Part shown: positions 1-8,683 of the stretch, in pieces | Layout of the letters: every line of letters begins with the position of its first letter | Position numbering within the stretch: the stretch's first letter is position 1 | Origin: Dehalococcoidia bacterium | Lineage (GTDB): Bacteria; Chloroflexota; Dehalococcoidia; Lucifugimonadales; Lucifugimonadaceae | Assembly (NCBI GenBank): GCA_012959765.1 | Contig: DUCO01000030.1 | Span: forward strand, 180,504 to 244,503 | Direction of reading: 5' to 3' | DNA length: 64,000 nt | The notes under the pieces: model-generated | Told to the model about the DNA's origin: nothing | Databases searched by the model: none | What the model saw: the letters and a program-made list of their open reading frames with translations, nothing else | Program-made: the position numbers and the translations under genes

Positions 1-395
1 TGGCTGGTGGGCGGCGGGCTTACGGAGTTGACGATTATTTCCAGAGGTCAGACGCAGAAGTCCAGTGCATCGCACTAATCGAAGATTTCGAAGCTATCGA
101 CAATCTGCCCGAACTCACCAAAGTAGCCGGCATCGACATCTTCTACGTAGCGCCATCCGATATGGCAGCCTCGATGGGCCACACCGGAAACCCCGACCAC
201 CCTGAAGTTCAGGCAGCGCTCGAACGTGCCATCCGGCTCGTGATCGAAGGTGGCGGAGTAGCCGGCACCCTGGCAAACGACACCAATCTCGACAAGTTTC
301 TTGCCATGGGCGTGAAATGCATTGGCGTCCCCTGGCAACTGTGGCTGAAACAGTCGGCAGAGGCGTTTATTGAACGCACTCGTTCGACAAAGTGA
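1..395 (+). CDS. HpcH/HpaI-family aldolase, 3' part only
   Basis: The gene enters from the left edge; the open frame begins at base 3 without a stop and ends with TGA at 393-395, giving about 130 C-terminal residues. The stretch reading IDIFYVAPSDMAASMG and the end with an MGVKCIGVPWQLW segment resemble the last third of the HpcH/HpaI (2-oxo-3-deoxy acid aldolase, GarL-like) TIM barrel, where the metal ligands lie further upstream and so cannot be checked. The family cleaves 2-keto-3-deoxy acids to pyruvate and an aldehyde in the cytoplasm. It stands 200 bp before an aldehyde dehydrogenase on the same strand, which fits a sugar-acid or aromatic-acid degradation locus. Family assignment is fairly safe, substrate unknown. 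Confidence 0.75.
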   Translation, partial: AGGRRAYGVDDYFQRSDAEVQCIALIEDFEAIDNLPELTKVAGIDIFYVAPSDMAASMGHTGNPDHPEVQAALERAIRLVIEGGGVAGTLANDTNLDKFLAMGVKCIGVPWQLWLKQSAEAFIERTRSTK

Positions 396-596
396 GCCTA
401 ATAGCCAATTCAGCATGACCATTCAAACCCACTGCGCTATTGGAGATTGCACGTACTGAGTTACGCGGGAGTGCAGTCGCTCACAAAAGCGCGTCAGTCA
501 CCGGCCTTTCTCACATGATCGCTACAACACCGGGCCGACCATAGCGTAATGTATGTCCCAAAGAATCCGATCTCTCGACGTACGGAAGGAAATGTG

Positions 597-2057
597 ATGG
601 CTGAGCGGTATCAAAACTATGTAAACGGAGTCTGGAACGACGCTTCATCTGGCGACGTATCGACCAGTACAAACCCGGCAGATTATTCAGATCTCATTGG
701 TGAATTTCAGGCATCATCAAAAGCCGATGTCGACACTGCGATAACCGCAGCTCACGATGTGAAAGAAAGCTGGCGACGAACTTCTTCACTCGCACGAGGC
801 GGTTACCTGCTCAAGGCAGCGTCGTACCTCGAAGCTAATCTTGAAGAATATGCGCAGGCCGTAACCCGGGAATCAGGAAAGGCAATCCTCGAATCACGTG
901 GCGAAGTTGGGCGAGCAATCGCACTGCTCCAGTACTACGGCGTCGAAGGCTCCAACCCTGTCGGATCGGTCGTCCCATCCGTAAACCCCGCCATCCTGCT
1001 CTACACAAACCGAATGCCCCTCGGCGTAGTCAGCCTCATCACACCGTGGAACTTCCCGATCGCTATCCCGATCTGGAAAATGGCACCGGCCCTCGTCTAC
1101 GGAAACACCATCGTGCTAAAACCAGCTTCGGCAACGCCGCACGTTGCCACGCTCATCGCCCGCATGTGGGAAGCTGTCGATCTACCGGCAGGCGTGTTCA
1201 ACCTCGTAACCGGCTCTGGTGCAGCAGTTGGCGACGAACTCATCACTAACTCAAAAGTAGCGGCGATATCGTTCACTGGCTCAACCCGAATCGGAATGAA
1301 CATCGCATCGCAGGCAGCACAACGCGGCAAACGCTACCAGCTCGAAATGGGCGGTAAGAACCCGGTCATCGTCCTTCCCGACGCCGACCTTGAGCAGGCA
1401 GCCGAAATCACCGTTTCAGGTGCAATGAAATACTCAGGCCAAAAATGTACCGCCACATCACGAGCCATCGTCGTGGGCAACATCATGGAAGAGTTCACAA
1501 ACATGGTTGTCGAAAAGACCAACGCCCTTAAAATCGGTCCTGGCTCCGACCCGGATTCGATAATCGTTCCGGTGATCGACCAGGCGTCCAAAGACAACAT
1601 CACTTCCATGATCGCCCGTGGAGTCGCCGATGGCGGTTCAGTGCTGGCTGGTGGCGGAGTCCCGAGTGGCTCCGACTACGGCAACGGAACGTTCGTCCAG
1701 CCAACCGTAATCAACAACGTGGCAGTCGATGCCTACGTCGCCTGCGAAGAAATCTTCGGCCCTGTGCTGTCGATTCTCCCCGCAGGTGATGCCGAAGATG
1801 CCCTCAACATCGCCAACTCAGTCGAATACGGCCTGAGCGCTGGCATATTCACCCGTGACCTCAACTCGGTGCTCGACTTCGCCGATCGAATCGAATCCGG
1901 TGTGGTCAAGATCAACGGTGAAACTGCAGGTCTCGAACCTCAGGTACCGTTCGGCGGTATGAAAGCCAGCTCGTCAGGAGACCGTGAGCAAGGCAAGGCA
2001 GCGATCGAATTCTTCACTCAGACGAAGACGATCTACGTCGACCGAAGTGCAACCTAG
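597..2057 (+). CDS. NAD(P)-dependent aldehyde dehydrogenase, 2-oxoglutarate semialdehyde type
   Basis: The 486-residue protein has the full aldehyde dehydrogenase set: Asn152 in TPWNFP, Lys175 in LKPA, general-base Glu250 in LEMGGKNP and nucleophile Cys284 in SGQKCTATSR. The SGQKCTATSR form is the one I associate with 2,5-dioxopentanoate (2-oxoglutarate semialdehyde) dehydrogenases, which make 2-oxoglutarate at the end of hexarate and pentose-acid pathways. An in-frame ATG lies 48 bp upstream, but ATG 597 has GGAAGGA six bases before it and gives the usual family N terminus, so I place the start there. The next gene is a DHDPS-family lyase, and an enolase-family dehydratase lies at 7.1 kb, both expected partners. 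Substrate is inferred from context. Confidence 0.88.
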   Translation: MAERYQNYVNGVWNDASSGDVSTSTNPADYSDLIGEFQASSKADVDTAITAAHDVKESWRRTSSLARGGYLLKAASYLEANLEEYAQAVTRESGKAILESRGEVGRAIALLQYYGVEGSNPVGSVVPSVNPAILLYTNRMPLGVVSLITPWNFPIAIPIWKMAPALVYGNTIVLKPASATPHVATLIARMWEAVDLPAGVFNLVTGSGAAVGDELITNSKVAAISFTGSTRIGMNIASQAAQRGKRYQLEMGGKNPVIVLPDADLEQAAEITVSGAMKYSGQKCTATSRAIVVGNIMEEFTNMVVEKTNALKIGPGSDPDSIIVPVIDQASKDNITSMIARGVADGGSVLAGGGVPSGSDYGNGTFVQPTVINNVAVDAYVACEEIFGPVLSILPAGDAEDALNIANSVEYGLSAGIFTRDLNSVLDFADRIESGVVKINGETAGLEPQVPFGGMKASSSGDREQGKAAIEFFTQTKTIYVDRSAT

Positions 2058-2163
2058 CCCTCATCCCTGATAGCTTATGGCTCGGTGGTCAATGAAAAAA
2101 TTGATCACCGGGCTGCGCCACCAAGTAACATCGGTGTCCAATTCGATCATTCGGGGGTTTTCA

Positions 2164-3057
2164 ATGGCAGATCGATCTTTCAGCGGGGGCTTCCCTATTC
2201 TGCAGATGCCTTTCAACGAGGCTGGCCAGATTCTTTTTGAAGATCTCAGAGCGGAAGTAGAGTACGCGATCCGGGGTGGCGTCCACGGCGTTGGTATCGC
2301 GTACGGCTCCGAGATTAACAAGCTCGATGACCACGAACGCGACGAAGTCCTGAGCGCAGTTGTCGATCAGGCAAACGGCCGCATTAAAGTCGTGATGAAC
2401 ACCGGCGCACCGTCCACAGTTCAAACCATTCACTACACCCGCGCGGCAAAAGTACTTGGTGCCGATGCCGTGATGATCGCACCACCCGGAATAGCTGGCA
2501 TCCCAACACCCCTCGTACGCCAGCACTTCCTCGAGGTTGCTGAAAGCACCGAAATTCCGATCTACATGCAAGACATGACCGGCGCCGGGATGCCCCCTGC
2601 ACTACTCGCCGATCTATCGCAGGCTCACGAAAATCTCTGCTACGCCAAAATAGAAACACTCCCAACACCGAACAGGTTCAGTGAAACTGCCGAACTCGCA
2701 GGTGACCGTTTGTCGATGTTTGGCGGTGCAAACGGTGTCTTCTTTATCGAAGAACTACGACACGGATCCGTTGGCACGATGCAGGGAATCGCCCTCTGCG
2801 ACATTGTTCGCAAAACATGGGATGCCTTCCAGGCTGGCGATGAAATTGCCGCCGAGTCGCTGTGGAACCACTACCAGCCGCTGGTAAAGCATTACACGCT
2901 CGCTGAAGGCCAGCTTTACTGGATTGCCAAAGAGATTCTGCGCAGACGTGAAGTGTTCACCGAAGCGTACCCGCGAATGCCAGCGGTAAAGCCCGACGCA
3001 GGTCTTTACCGCGAACTCGACTCACTGATGGAACGACTCGGAGTGGCACCCATTTGA
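2164..3057 (+). CDS. DHDPS/NAL-family lyase or dehydratase
   Basis: This 297-residue protein is a class I aldolase of the dihydrodipicolinate synthase / N-acetylneuraminate lyase superfamily. The Schiff-base lysine is Lys162 in NLCYAKIE, and the GHGIAYGSE and IKVVMNTGAPS stretches sit where the family has its pyruvate-binding strands. The usual Tyr-Asn-Pro strand is replaced by IYMQDMTG, so it is not a biosynthetic DapA. Its setting between a semialdehyde dehydrogenase and sugar-acid genes suggests a 5-keto-4-deoxyglucarate dehydratase-like or 2-keto-3-deoxy acid aldolase role. ATG 2164 follows a run of five G with good spacing; an upstream in-frame ATG at 2077 gives an unlikely extension. 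A paralogue lies at 57668-58570. Confidence 0.82.
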   Translation: MADRSFSGGFPILQMPFNEAGQILFEDLRAEVEYAIRGGVHGVGIAYGSEINKLDDHERDEVLSAVVDQANGRIKVVMNTGAPSTVQTIHYTRAAKVLGADAVMIAPPGIAGIPTPLVRQHFLEVAESTEIPIYMQDMTGAGMPPALLADLSQAHENLCYAKIETLPTPNRFSETAELAGDRLSMFGGANGVFFIEELRHGSVGTMQGIALCDIVRKTWDAFQAGDEIAAESLWNHYQPLVKHYTLAEGQLYWIAKEILRRREVFTEAYPRMPAVKPDAGLYRELDSLMERLGVAPI

Positions 3058-3632
3058 GCAACCTGCGAGCAGTAGGCGGTGGCGCGCTAAAACCCCAGCT
3101 AGAAATGATCCGCGGCAACGATCCAGCGCCATCGGTTCCAACACTCGCGCCCGGCTACCTACTGCGTCAGGTGAGCCTTGAAGACAGGCACTCGTACTCC
3201 CAAACGTTCCAGACCGCCTTCGACGACCCTTCACCTTTCGGCGATCTGATGAAACACACCCTGCTGGGTGGCTTCTACGTAGTTGAACACATGCCCACAG
3301 GCACGGTCGTTGCGGCATCAACTGCGGCTGTCTACAAGAAGTCGCAGCATCCCGACGGACACAGCCTGCAGTGGGTAGTCGCCCACTCCAACCACCGCGG
3401 TATCGGTGCCGGGCAGGCAACCGTTGCAGCAGCTACCCAATCGCTTGCCGACAATGCACCAAAATACTCGTATTTATCGACAGATGACTTTCGAATCCCG
3501 GCGATCAGCATCTACCTGAAACTCGGCTGGAAACCACTGCTCTATCAAGAAGACATGGCGCTCCGCTGGGGCACAGTATTCAAACTACTGAACATCCCCT
3601 ACAACGAAAATGACTGGCCGACCGCACCCTGA
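3054..3632 (+). CDS. GNAT-family N-acetyltransferase
   Basis: The 192-residue product shows the GNAT fold signature: a substrate strand (GFYVVEHMPTGTVVAAS), then motif A with the acetyl-CoA loop HRGIGAGQA near residue 120, followed by a helix and an ISIYLKLGWKP strand typical of motif B. The start is TTG 3054, which overlaps the stop of the preceding lyase by four bases (TTGA), so translation is probably coupled to it. The acceptor substrate cannot be told; the C-terminal strand MALRWGTVFKLL is longer than in ribosomal-protein acetyltransferases. Coupling suggests a job tied to the neighbouring catabolic genes. Confidence 0.7.
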   Translation: MSNLRAVGGGALKPQLEMIRGNDPAPSVPTLAPGYLLRQVSLEDRHSYSQTFQTAFDDPSPFGDLMKHTLLGGFYVVEHMPTGTVVAASTAAVYKKSQHPDGHSLQWVVAHSNHRGIGAGQATVAAATQSLADNAPKYSYLSTDDFRIPAISIYLKLGWKPLLYQEDMALRWGTVFKLLNIPYNENDWPTAP

Positions 3633-3665
3633 TTACGTCAGCCGTCGATTGACCACAAGAAACAC

Positions 3666-3691
3666 TGTCATCCTGATGAAAATCAGGATCT
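3666..3691. repeat. Dispersed hairpin repeat, copy 1
   Basis: A 26-bp element starts TGTCATCCTGA and ends TCAGGATCT, with ATCCTGAT/ATCAGGAT arms around a short A-rich loop. An identical 26-bp copy lies at 48278-48303 and close variants at 3761-3788 and 23863-23889. All are intergenic and lie just past gene ends. Confidence 0.7.
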
Positions 3692-3760
3692 GTGCTCAAA
3701 CACAAACAACCAATCAACCCAACCATCACTCAAAAGGCAAGAAAAAGTCGCCTAGCGACC

Positions 3761-3788
3761 TGTCATCCTGAATTCATTTTCAGGATCT
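3761..3788. repeat. Dispersed hairpin repeat, copy 2
   Basis: Variant of the TGTCATCCTGA...TCAGGATCT element with a longer loop (AATTCATTT), 70 bp after copy 1. The rest of the gap between 3633 and 3960 is A/C-rich and holds nothing else that I recognise; a 93-codon open frame on the minus strand here has no domain or start-site support. Confidence 0.65.
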
Positions 3789-3960
3789 AAAACCGACCAA
3801 CGCGAAAACACCTGCCATCCCAGCCAACACTCGTCGCCCTCAAGCCCCCCCCAAAAAAACAATTACCGAAACTCTGCATGACAGTAATGAACGATGCTAT
3901 TCTGCCATTCATGCTTAGTTCTGCAGAACCCGACTGGCTAGTCAGACGGGAAATGTGCCG

Positions 3961-4107
3961 ATGCCACGTGCAGCACAACTGAATGGTTACCAATCGATGC
4001 CCAGTTTGACCTGTCCTAAATGTGGAAACTGCTTTTCGCAAGACAGATTTGATTCGTTCCCCGGCCACGTCGATTCGTGTCTTGCCCTGTTGTTAGACAT
4101 GGTGTAG
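3961..4107 (+). CDS. Small zinc-finger-like protein (UBZ-like CCHC)
   Basis: A 48-codon ORF from ATG 3961 carries LTCPKCGNC near residue 17 and FPGHVDSC near residue 34, that is Cys-X2-Cys-X14-His-X3-Cys. This spacing and the hydrophobic residues resemble UBZ/Rad18-type or related short zinc knuckles. GGGA at 3948-3951 could serve as ribosome binding site; GTG 3955 is an alternative start. It lies directly before a short tandem repeat and an unknown gene on the same strand, so it may be a separate small protein or the remains of the N terminus of that gene in another frame. The motif is visible; the function is not known. Confidence 0.4.
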   Translation: MPRAAQLNGYQSMPSLTCPKCGNCFSQDRFDSFPGHVDSCLALLLDMV

Positions 4108-4115
4108 CACCCAGT

Positions 4116-4162
4116 GTGGAGTCCCGGTTTTCCAATCTTGTGGAGTCCGGTTTTTCCAATCT
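4116..4162. repeat. Tandem repeat of 24 and 23 bp before an ORF
   Basis: Two near-identical units (GTGGAGTC...TTTTCCAATCT) at 4116-4139 and 4140-4162 are followed by ATGGAGTT, which matches the start of a third unit. The ATG of the following ORF is therefore at the repeat boundary, replacing the GTG of the repeat unit. Confidence 0.8.
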
Positions 4163-4975
4163 ATGGAGTTGGCTTTGCGAACTTTTGAACAAAATCGACT
4201 ATCCCCCAATAGCGGGGACCCCGATCCGTTTGGAGAAACTCAGCCGAAGCCAACAGCACCACCGCAGGCCGCGGATTATCCGCTCGGCCCCATTCGACGG
4301 CTCGGGGTAGATGCGCTGTGGCTGGAAGTTTCCCCTCTTGGGGGAGAAAGGCTAGGAATAGGATCAACGCTAGAAATAGCCGATAGTCCAATCCGCTGGA
4401 TTGAATTTGGCTCTGGCGTTTCGGCCTATGTGCCAGATGCGCGCCTGAAGTTACCTGTGCCAGATGTACACATCGAGGATTTTGGTTCAGGATGGCAGGT
4501 CACGGCGGAACTGACGGATTTTAGCCTGCTCATAATTGAACATCTCGAGGGAAATGCAGGTGGCGGCAAGAGAATTAGAGGAGCCTGGGGAGGCTCACCT
4601 TTTCATGTGGAAGCTTTTCCAGACGACGTTCCCGAAGGGGGTTACTGGATTATTGGGTGGCTCGACTGGAACCCCGAATGGGGTCCAGGACCGTGGAACC
4701 ACCTCGTGGCCATTGCCAATCGACTACTAGATGTCCCAGTCCCCAAAAAAAGAGTAGTCACCGAAGAATCGCCCACAAAGCACCCGCACCGACCACCATC
4801 TGAAGCATCAGTCACTAATCTCAGCCAACACTCGCCGACCGTCCAGAAAACGTCGCCTCGCGACCCTAGTGACCGGGTGGTGGCACCACTACGTCGCCAT
4901 ACGCATGCCTTGAACCGACCATGTTCGAATGCTCAAACACATCGAGCGCCGCCTCGTACAGGGCAGGCTCGATAG
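4163..4975 (+). CDS. Hypothetical protein
   Basis: No family recognised. The 270-residue frame begins at ATG 4163. Residues 1-45 are Pro-rich and look disordered; about 45-195 have alternating hydrophobic strands and many Trp and Gly (WIIGWLDWNPEWGPGPWNHL), as in a small beta-rich soluble domain; from about 195 the tail is basic, low in structure and runs antisense over the last 110 bp of the next gene. The tail may be a late readthrough of the true end. It has no signal peptide. The start sits at the edge of a tandem repeat and a zinc-finger-like ORF lies just upstream, so the true N terminus is uncertain. Confidence 0.5.
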   Translation: MELALRTFEQNRLSPNSGDPDPFGETQPKPTAPPQAADYPLGPIRRLGVDALWLEVSPLGGERLGIGSTLEIADSPIRWIEFGSGVSAYVPDARLKLPVPDVHIEDFGSGWQVTAELTDFSLLIIEHLEGNAGGGKRIRGAWGGSPFHVEAFPDDVPEGGYWIIGWLDWNPEWGPGPWNHLVAIANRLLDVPVPKKRVVTEESPTKHPHRPPSEASVTNLSQHSPTVQKTSPRDPSDRVVAPLRRHTHALNRPCSNAQTHRAPPRTGQAR

Positions 4976-5753
4976 CAATACTGCCCGACCATGTCCCCAG
5001 CTGCTGATAAGCGCCTACAGCCGAAGCAATGGCCGATACATCCATGTCGGGGAAGAAACTGGCCTCCGCCTGAGCAATCTCCATCGGATCGGCAGTGTTC
5101 ACCCACTCCCGTGAAGCCTTGAACGCCGCGGCAAACCGCTTCGCATCATCAGTCTCTAGCCAGTCCCAGCGTCCAACCAAACTCGAAAACGCCACCGGAC
5201 CCACAGCCTCGCCAACCGAAGCCACAATGTGAGCCTGATCATCGTTCTCCAGCTGCTGCGGAAAAGCGCCCTGCTCGTGGAAATAATCGCCCTCACCACG
5301 TCTCCACTGAGCCAACATCTCAGCGCCACCGGGAGAATCGATATCGTCGACCTTCTCCAGATCTACCCCCTCCTTATGCGCGCCATAACGCAGCATCGCC
5401 TCGGGCTGCCCACCGTGAACATGCAAAAATTTTCCGCTGAGAAGTTTCTTCCACGAAAAACCAGCATCAGGATTTCGAGCGGCGATAAAGAAGCCGTCAT
5501 ACCTGTTGATCTGGGCGAAGTGAGCGAACGGAGCCTTCGTGCCGTTATCCAAAGGACCCCAGCTCGCCGAAACAGCAGCCTGAGCAACATCCATCCGACC
5601 CGCAGCGACCTCACCTCCGCTACTACTACCAGCCTCAACAACGTGGTACTCGCCCGTAAGTCCCTCTTTCTCGAGAAATCCTCCGGCGATCGTGCAGATC
5701 ATCGGGCTGTAAAAAGCCGAGTGGCGCGAAGCCATAATGTTGAGTTTGGTCAT
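4866..5753 (-). CDS. NMT1/THI5-like substrate-binding domain protein
   Basis: The 295-residue protein resembles the periplasmic-binding type 2 fold of the NMT1/THI5/SsuA group: N-terminal strand and helix (HSAFYSPMICTIAGGFLEKEGL), then a Gly/Ser-rich ligand loop (AGSSSGGEVAAGRMDVAQA) and a hinge before FLHVHGG. It lacks any signal peptide or lipobox and there is no ABC permease or ATPase nearby, so it may act in the cytoplasm as an enzyme-like or sensor protein rather than in transport. It is downstream of, and on the same strand as, the disrupted lipoprotein gene. Its 3' end overlaps an unknown gene on the opposite strand by 110 bp. Ligand unknown. Confidence 0.65.
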   Translation of the reverse strand: MTKLNIMASRHSAFYSPMICTIAGGFLEKEGLTGEYHVVEAGSSSGGEVAAGRMDVAQAAVSASWGPLDNGTKAPFAHFAQINRYDGFFIAARNPDAGFSWKKLLSGKFLHVHGGQPEAMLRYGAHKEGVDLEKVDDIDSPGGAEMLAQWRRGEGDYFHEQGAFPQQLENDDQAHIVASVGEAVGPVAFSSLVGRWDWLETDDAKRFAAAFKASREWVNTADPMEIAQAEASFFPDMDVSAIASAVGAYQQLGTWSGSIAIEPALYEAALDVFEHSNMVGSRHAYGDVVVPPPGH

Positions 5754-5842
5754 TTATGATTCCTGAAGGCTACCGAATACGGGTGGGAGTTTCGGTAATT
5801 TTGGATGGCGGTGATTCTACCCTGTCGAACCGCTGCCCGGAC

Positions 5843-7016
5843 TCACTGCCAAATAAGTAGCTGGCCATCTTCAGTCGACGCGCCAAGAATCAACGACCCG
5901 CCCGGTGTCTCCACAACAGCCAGGTTCGAAGCCAACCGCGAGCCCAACTCCAACTCCCACACCTCCTCAACCGAATCGCCAACCAGCCGGTAGTACTGCG
6001 CTATGCCCCCAATATGCGGCGTACGAACAACAGCAATCTCCATCTCGCCATCAGGCCCAAACGGCGCAACAGCAATCTGATGCAACCACCGAGACCCCGT
6101 ACCGATAGGCTCCGATTCAGCAATCACCCGCAGCCCTGCCGAATCGTGCCCAAACACAACCAACCGCGAACCGCTACCAGACCGGCTCACAGTAGTAACA
6201 ATTTCTTCTTTCCCGTCACCATCCACATCAGCCACCAAAGGAAACAGACCTTCGAACACCTCGTCCTCGGCCAAGTCGTACCGCAGCAAATACCGGTCAT
6301 CACTATATAAGGAAATCGCGATCAGACTCGCCCACTCGATCCGATCTCCAAGCGCCCCGTGCGGATAACGTTCTGTTGGATTTGAATACGAATACATGTC
6401 CAGACCATTCCCAAAAACGGGAATCGAGTCAGGAAGCGTTGCCAGCGTATGAAGCGTGGTCAGTCCTTTGTAAGTGATGAGTGTTCTCTCGTCGATTTTC
6501 CCGAACCGAACCCCTTCTACCAGATGGCTCAGGCCTGCAGTGTGGACGTTCTCAGCCGGGATCGTTCTCAGCCGCTGGATGCGCTCCTACCAACAACATC
6601 GGTGGAACCAGACCGTCATGAAGTGAGTTGTAGATACCGCCCACCGTTGCCGGTTCACCAGCAAGCGTGATCCGCTGCCCACTTGCATAACCATCACTCC
6701 CCACTACAGACCACGCCGACCCGCCACGTGGATGGAGCGAGCCGAGTACCCAGCGGGGAAGGAACTCCGCCGAAACGAGCTCGATCGGCACTGTATTTTC
6801 GTTGATCTGCCCCGTGCCCGAAAAATTTCTGTTGCCTGAGACGTTGCCGTATGTAAGACCTACTGAGAACGTGGAACTTCCGGCTGAACTGAGAGATAAG
6901 GGCACGGTTGGCCTAGCAATAGTTGGCGTCGGTGATATCCCATTTGTTTCTTCGTTATCACTACATCCGGCAGCCATCGCCACAAGAACCACCACCACTA
7001 GCAGAAACCTTATCAA
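5843..7016 (-). pseudogene. FG-GAP/VCBS-type lipoprotein, broken by a frameshift
   Basis: Two open frames on the minus strand belong to one gene. The first (7016-6552) starts at TTG with AAGGTGAG seven bases... upstream and encodes a lipoprotein signal (hydrophobic run then lipobox AAGC). The second continues to 5843 and contains VADVDGDGKEEIV, an FG-GAP/VCBS calcium-blade motif. In the second frame the sequence stays open upstream to 6590, well past its first ATG. The break coincides with a direct repeat of 12 identical bases at 6547-6558 and 6563-6574; removing one 16-bp unit restores a single frame through GAHPAAENVHTAGLSH. The intact product would be an exported beta-propeller-like lipoprotein of about 385 residues. 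Either a recent mutation, a switchable repeat or a sequencing artefact. Confidence 0.8.
6544..6574. repeat. 16-bp tandem duplication causing frameshift
   Basis: GGA(T)CGTTCTCAGCCG occurs twice in tandem, at 6544-6558 and 6559-6574, with the shared 12-mer offset by 16 bp. Sixteen is not a multiple of three, so the duplication shifts the lipoprotein gene out of frame exactly here. Confidence 0.85.
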
Positions 7017-7139
7017 TGTCTCACCTTACAAAGTTGCACCCGGTTGTCACGCACCGTAATCTTCCCGCAGCCAATCCTACCGCCAGCGCCCAGCGCACCG
7101 CGCACGTGCAGTTCCTCAATTCAGAAACGAGAACTAGAA

Positions 7140-8312
7140 ATGTCCAACCTGCGAATCACCAAGATCGAAGTCCACGAATTTACGTTTCCAATGAACGACG
7201 TCGGCAAAGACTACAACGGTTTCAACCTCGTCTACGAAAAAGGCGGGCAGCAAACCGGCTACGCATACGCCATGAAAGTCCACACCAACGAAGGCGTAAC
7301 CGGCGAATACGTGGGTGGCGATTCACCAAGCTTTGCCGAATTCAACATGTTCGCCAAATACCTCATCGGCAAAGATCCTCTCCAGCGCGAACTCATCTAC
7401 AACGACGTAAAACGTGCCATGCGCAAGTACGACAAAATGGGCATGGGCCCAATCGATATCGCACTCTGGGATCTCGCAGGCAAGCTCTACAACGCACCGA
7501 TTTACGAAATGCTCGGCGGATGGCGAACAAAGCTACTCTGCTACGCATCGACCATGCACGGCGATCGCAATGGCGGTCTCGACTCCCCACAGGCATACGC
7601 CGATTTCGCAGTTCAATGCAAAGAAATGGGCTACCCGGCTTTCAAGATTCACGGCTGGGGCGACTACGACATACATCAGGAAATCGAAACCATCCACGCC
7701 GTACGAGCCGCTGTCGGCCCCCAGATGGACCTGATGCTCGATCCCGCTTGCGAAATCAACACCTGGCTCGAAGCGGTAAAAATAGGCAAGGCGTGCGACG
7801 AAGCAAATTTCCTGTGGCTCGAAGACCCCTACAAAGACACTGGTGTCTCGATGCATGGTCACAAGAAGCTGCGTGAGATCATCAAGACCCCACTGCTCCA
7901 AACCGAGCACATCCGTGGTGTCGAACAGCACGTCGATTTCATCGCCAGCGGTGCGACCGACATCGTTCGAGTCGACCCCGACTACGACGCAGGCTTCACC
8001 GGCGCAATGAAAATCGCTCACGCTGCCGAAGGTTTTGGACTCGACGTGGAAATCCACTCACCGGGTCCTGCACAACGCCAGATGATGGCCGCTCTTCGGA
8101 ACACCAACTACTACGAAATGGCGCTGATTCACCCGAACACCGAACAGATCGGACGGCCTCACGAGGTCTACGCAGATGGCTATCGAGACGCCATCGACGC
8201 CATAGACTCTGAAGGCTACGTACCGGTACCAACCGGTCCCGGCCTCGGTGTCGAGTACGACTGGGACTTCATCATGAAGAACCGACTCGGCGGTCGCGAG
8301 TACGGCGAGTAG
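7140..8312 (+). CDS. Enolase-superfamily (mandelate racemase/muconate lactonizing) dehydratase
   Basis: The 390-residue protein has a capping domain (residues 1-125) and a TIM barrel with the MR/MLE metal ligands in order: Asp in LMLDPAC, Glu in LWLEDPY and Glu in LQTEHI. FKIHGWG supplies the Lys-X-His-type base at the end of strand 2 and VEIHSPG the second histidine. Such enzymes remove a proton next to a carboxylate; many dehydrate sugar acids. With the semialdehyde dehydrogenase and lyase at 0.6-3 kb it fits a hexarate or aldonate dehydratase. ATG 7140 gives the standard MSNLRITKIEVHEF start; an upstream in-frame start would add 32 atypical residues. It is divergent from the broken lipoprotein gene. 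Confidence 0.85.
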   Translation: MSNLRITKIEVHEFTFPMNDVGKDYNGFNLVYEKGGQQTGYAYAMKVHTNEGVTGEYVGGDSPSFAEFNMFAKYLIGKDPLQRELIYNDVKRAMRKYDKMGMGPIDIALWDLAGKLYNAPIYEMLGGWRTKLLCYASTMHGDRNGGLDSPQAYADFAVQCKEMGYPAFKIHGWGDYDIHQEIETIHAVRAAVGPQMDLMLDPACEINTWLEAVKIGKACDEANFLWLEDPYKDTGVSMHGHKKLREIIKTPLLQTEHIRGVEQHVDFIASGATDIVRVDPDYDAGFTGAMKIAHAAEGFGLDVEIHSPGPAQRQMMAALRNTNYYEMALIHPNTEQIGRPHEVYADGYRDAIDAIDSEGYVPVPTGPGLGVEYDWDFIMKNRLGGREYGE

Positions 8313-8357
8313 CCGCTAGGCGCTTTTCGCTCTTTTTTCGGCTGCTAATCCAACTCG

Positions 8358-8678
8358 CTAAACTAAATCTGCGGCATTCCACGGCTTCGGGATGTAGTCG
8401 ATCGCCCCCATCTCAAATGCTTTGGCAAAGTCTTCGGGCTCATCTAGCGCTGAAGAGATGATTACCGGAATATCCCTCGTCAAAGGCTCAGTTTTGAGTT
8501 TTCCAAGCACTTCCCAGCCATCGACTTCCGGCATCATCAGATCAGGCTCGGTATCGGTAATCCACCGTTGAACAAAAACGCCATCAGAGGCCTCAACCAT
8601 CTCGTGATCGGCGCGTTTGAGCACCGAAACCAACAACGTTCGTATATCAGGATTATCTTCAACTATTAATATTCGCAT
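8358..8678 (-). pseudogene. Response regulator receiver domain, damaged
   Basis: The frame encodes a CheY-like receiver: acidic pocket in LIVEDN at the start, Ser/Thr strand VIISSA, and Lys in PKPW. However the third strand that normally carries the phosphoacceptor (PDLxLLDxMMP) has been shortened by about five residues to EPDLMMPEVDG, and the frame ends at a TAG directly after PKPWNAADLV, before the last helix; the frame past that TAG (RVGLAAEKR) still looks like receiver C terminus. It starts five bases after the kinase remnant. A crippled single-domain regulator that probably decays together with its kinase. Confidence 0.65.
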
Positions 8679-8683
8679 GGTGC

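Noticed and set aside
3787..4068. 93-codon open frame on the minus strand
   Set aside because: No ribosome binding site, no domain, and composition unlike the neighbours; the plus-strand zinc-knuckle ORF explains part of the same DNA better.
6923..7876. 317-codon plus-strand frame overlapping the enolase-family gene
   Set aside because: Arg/Pro/His-rich shadow in another frame of a well-supported gene.
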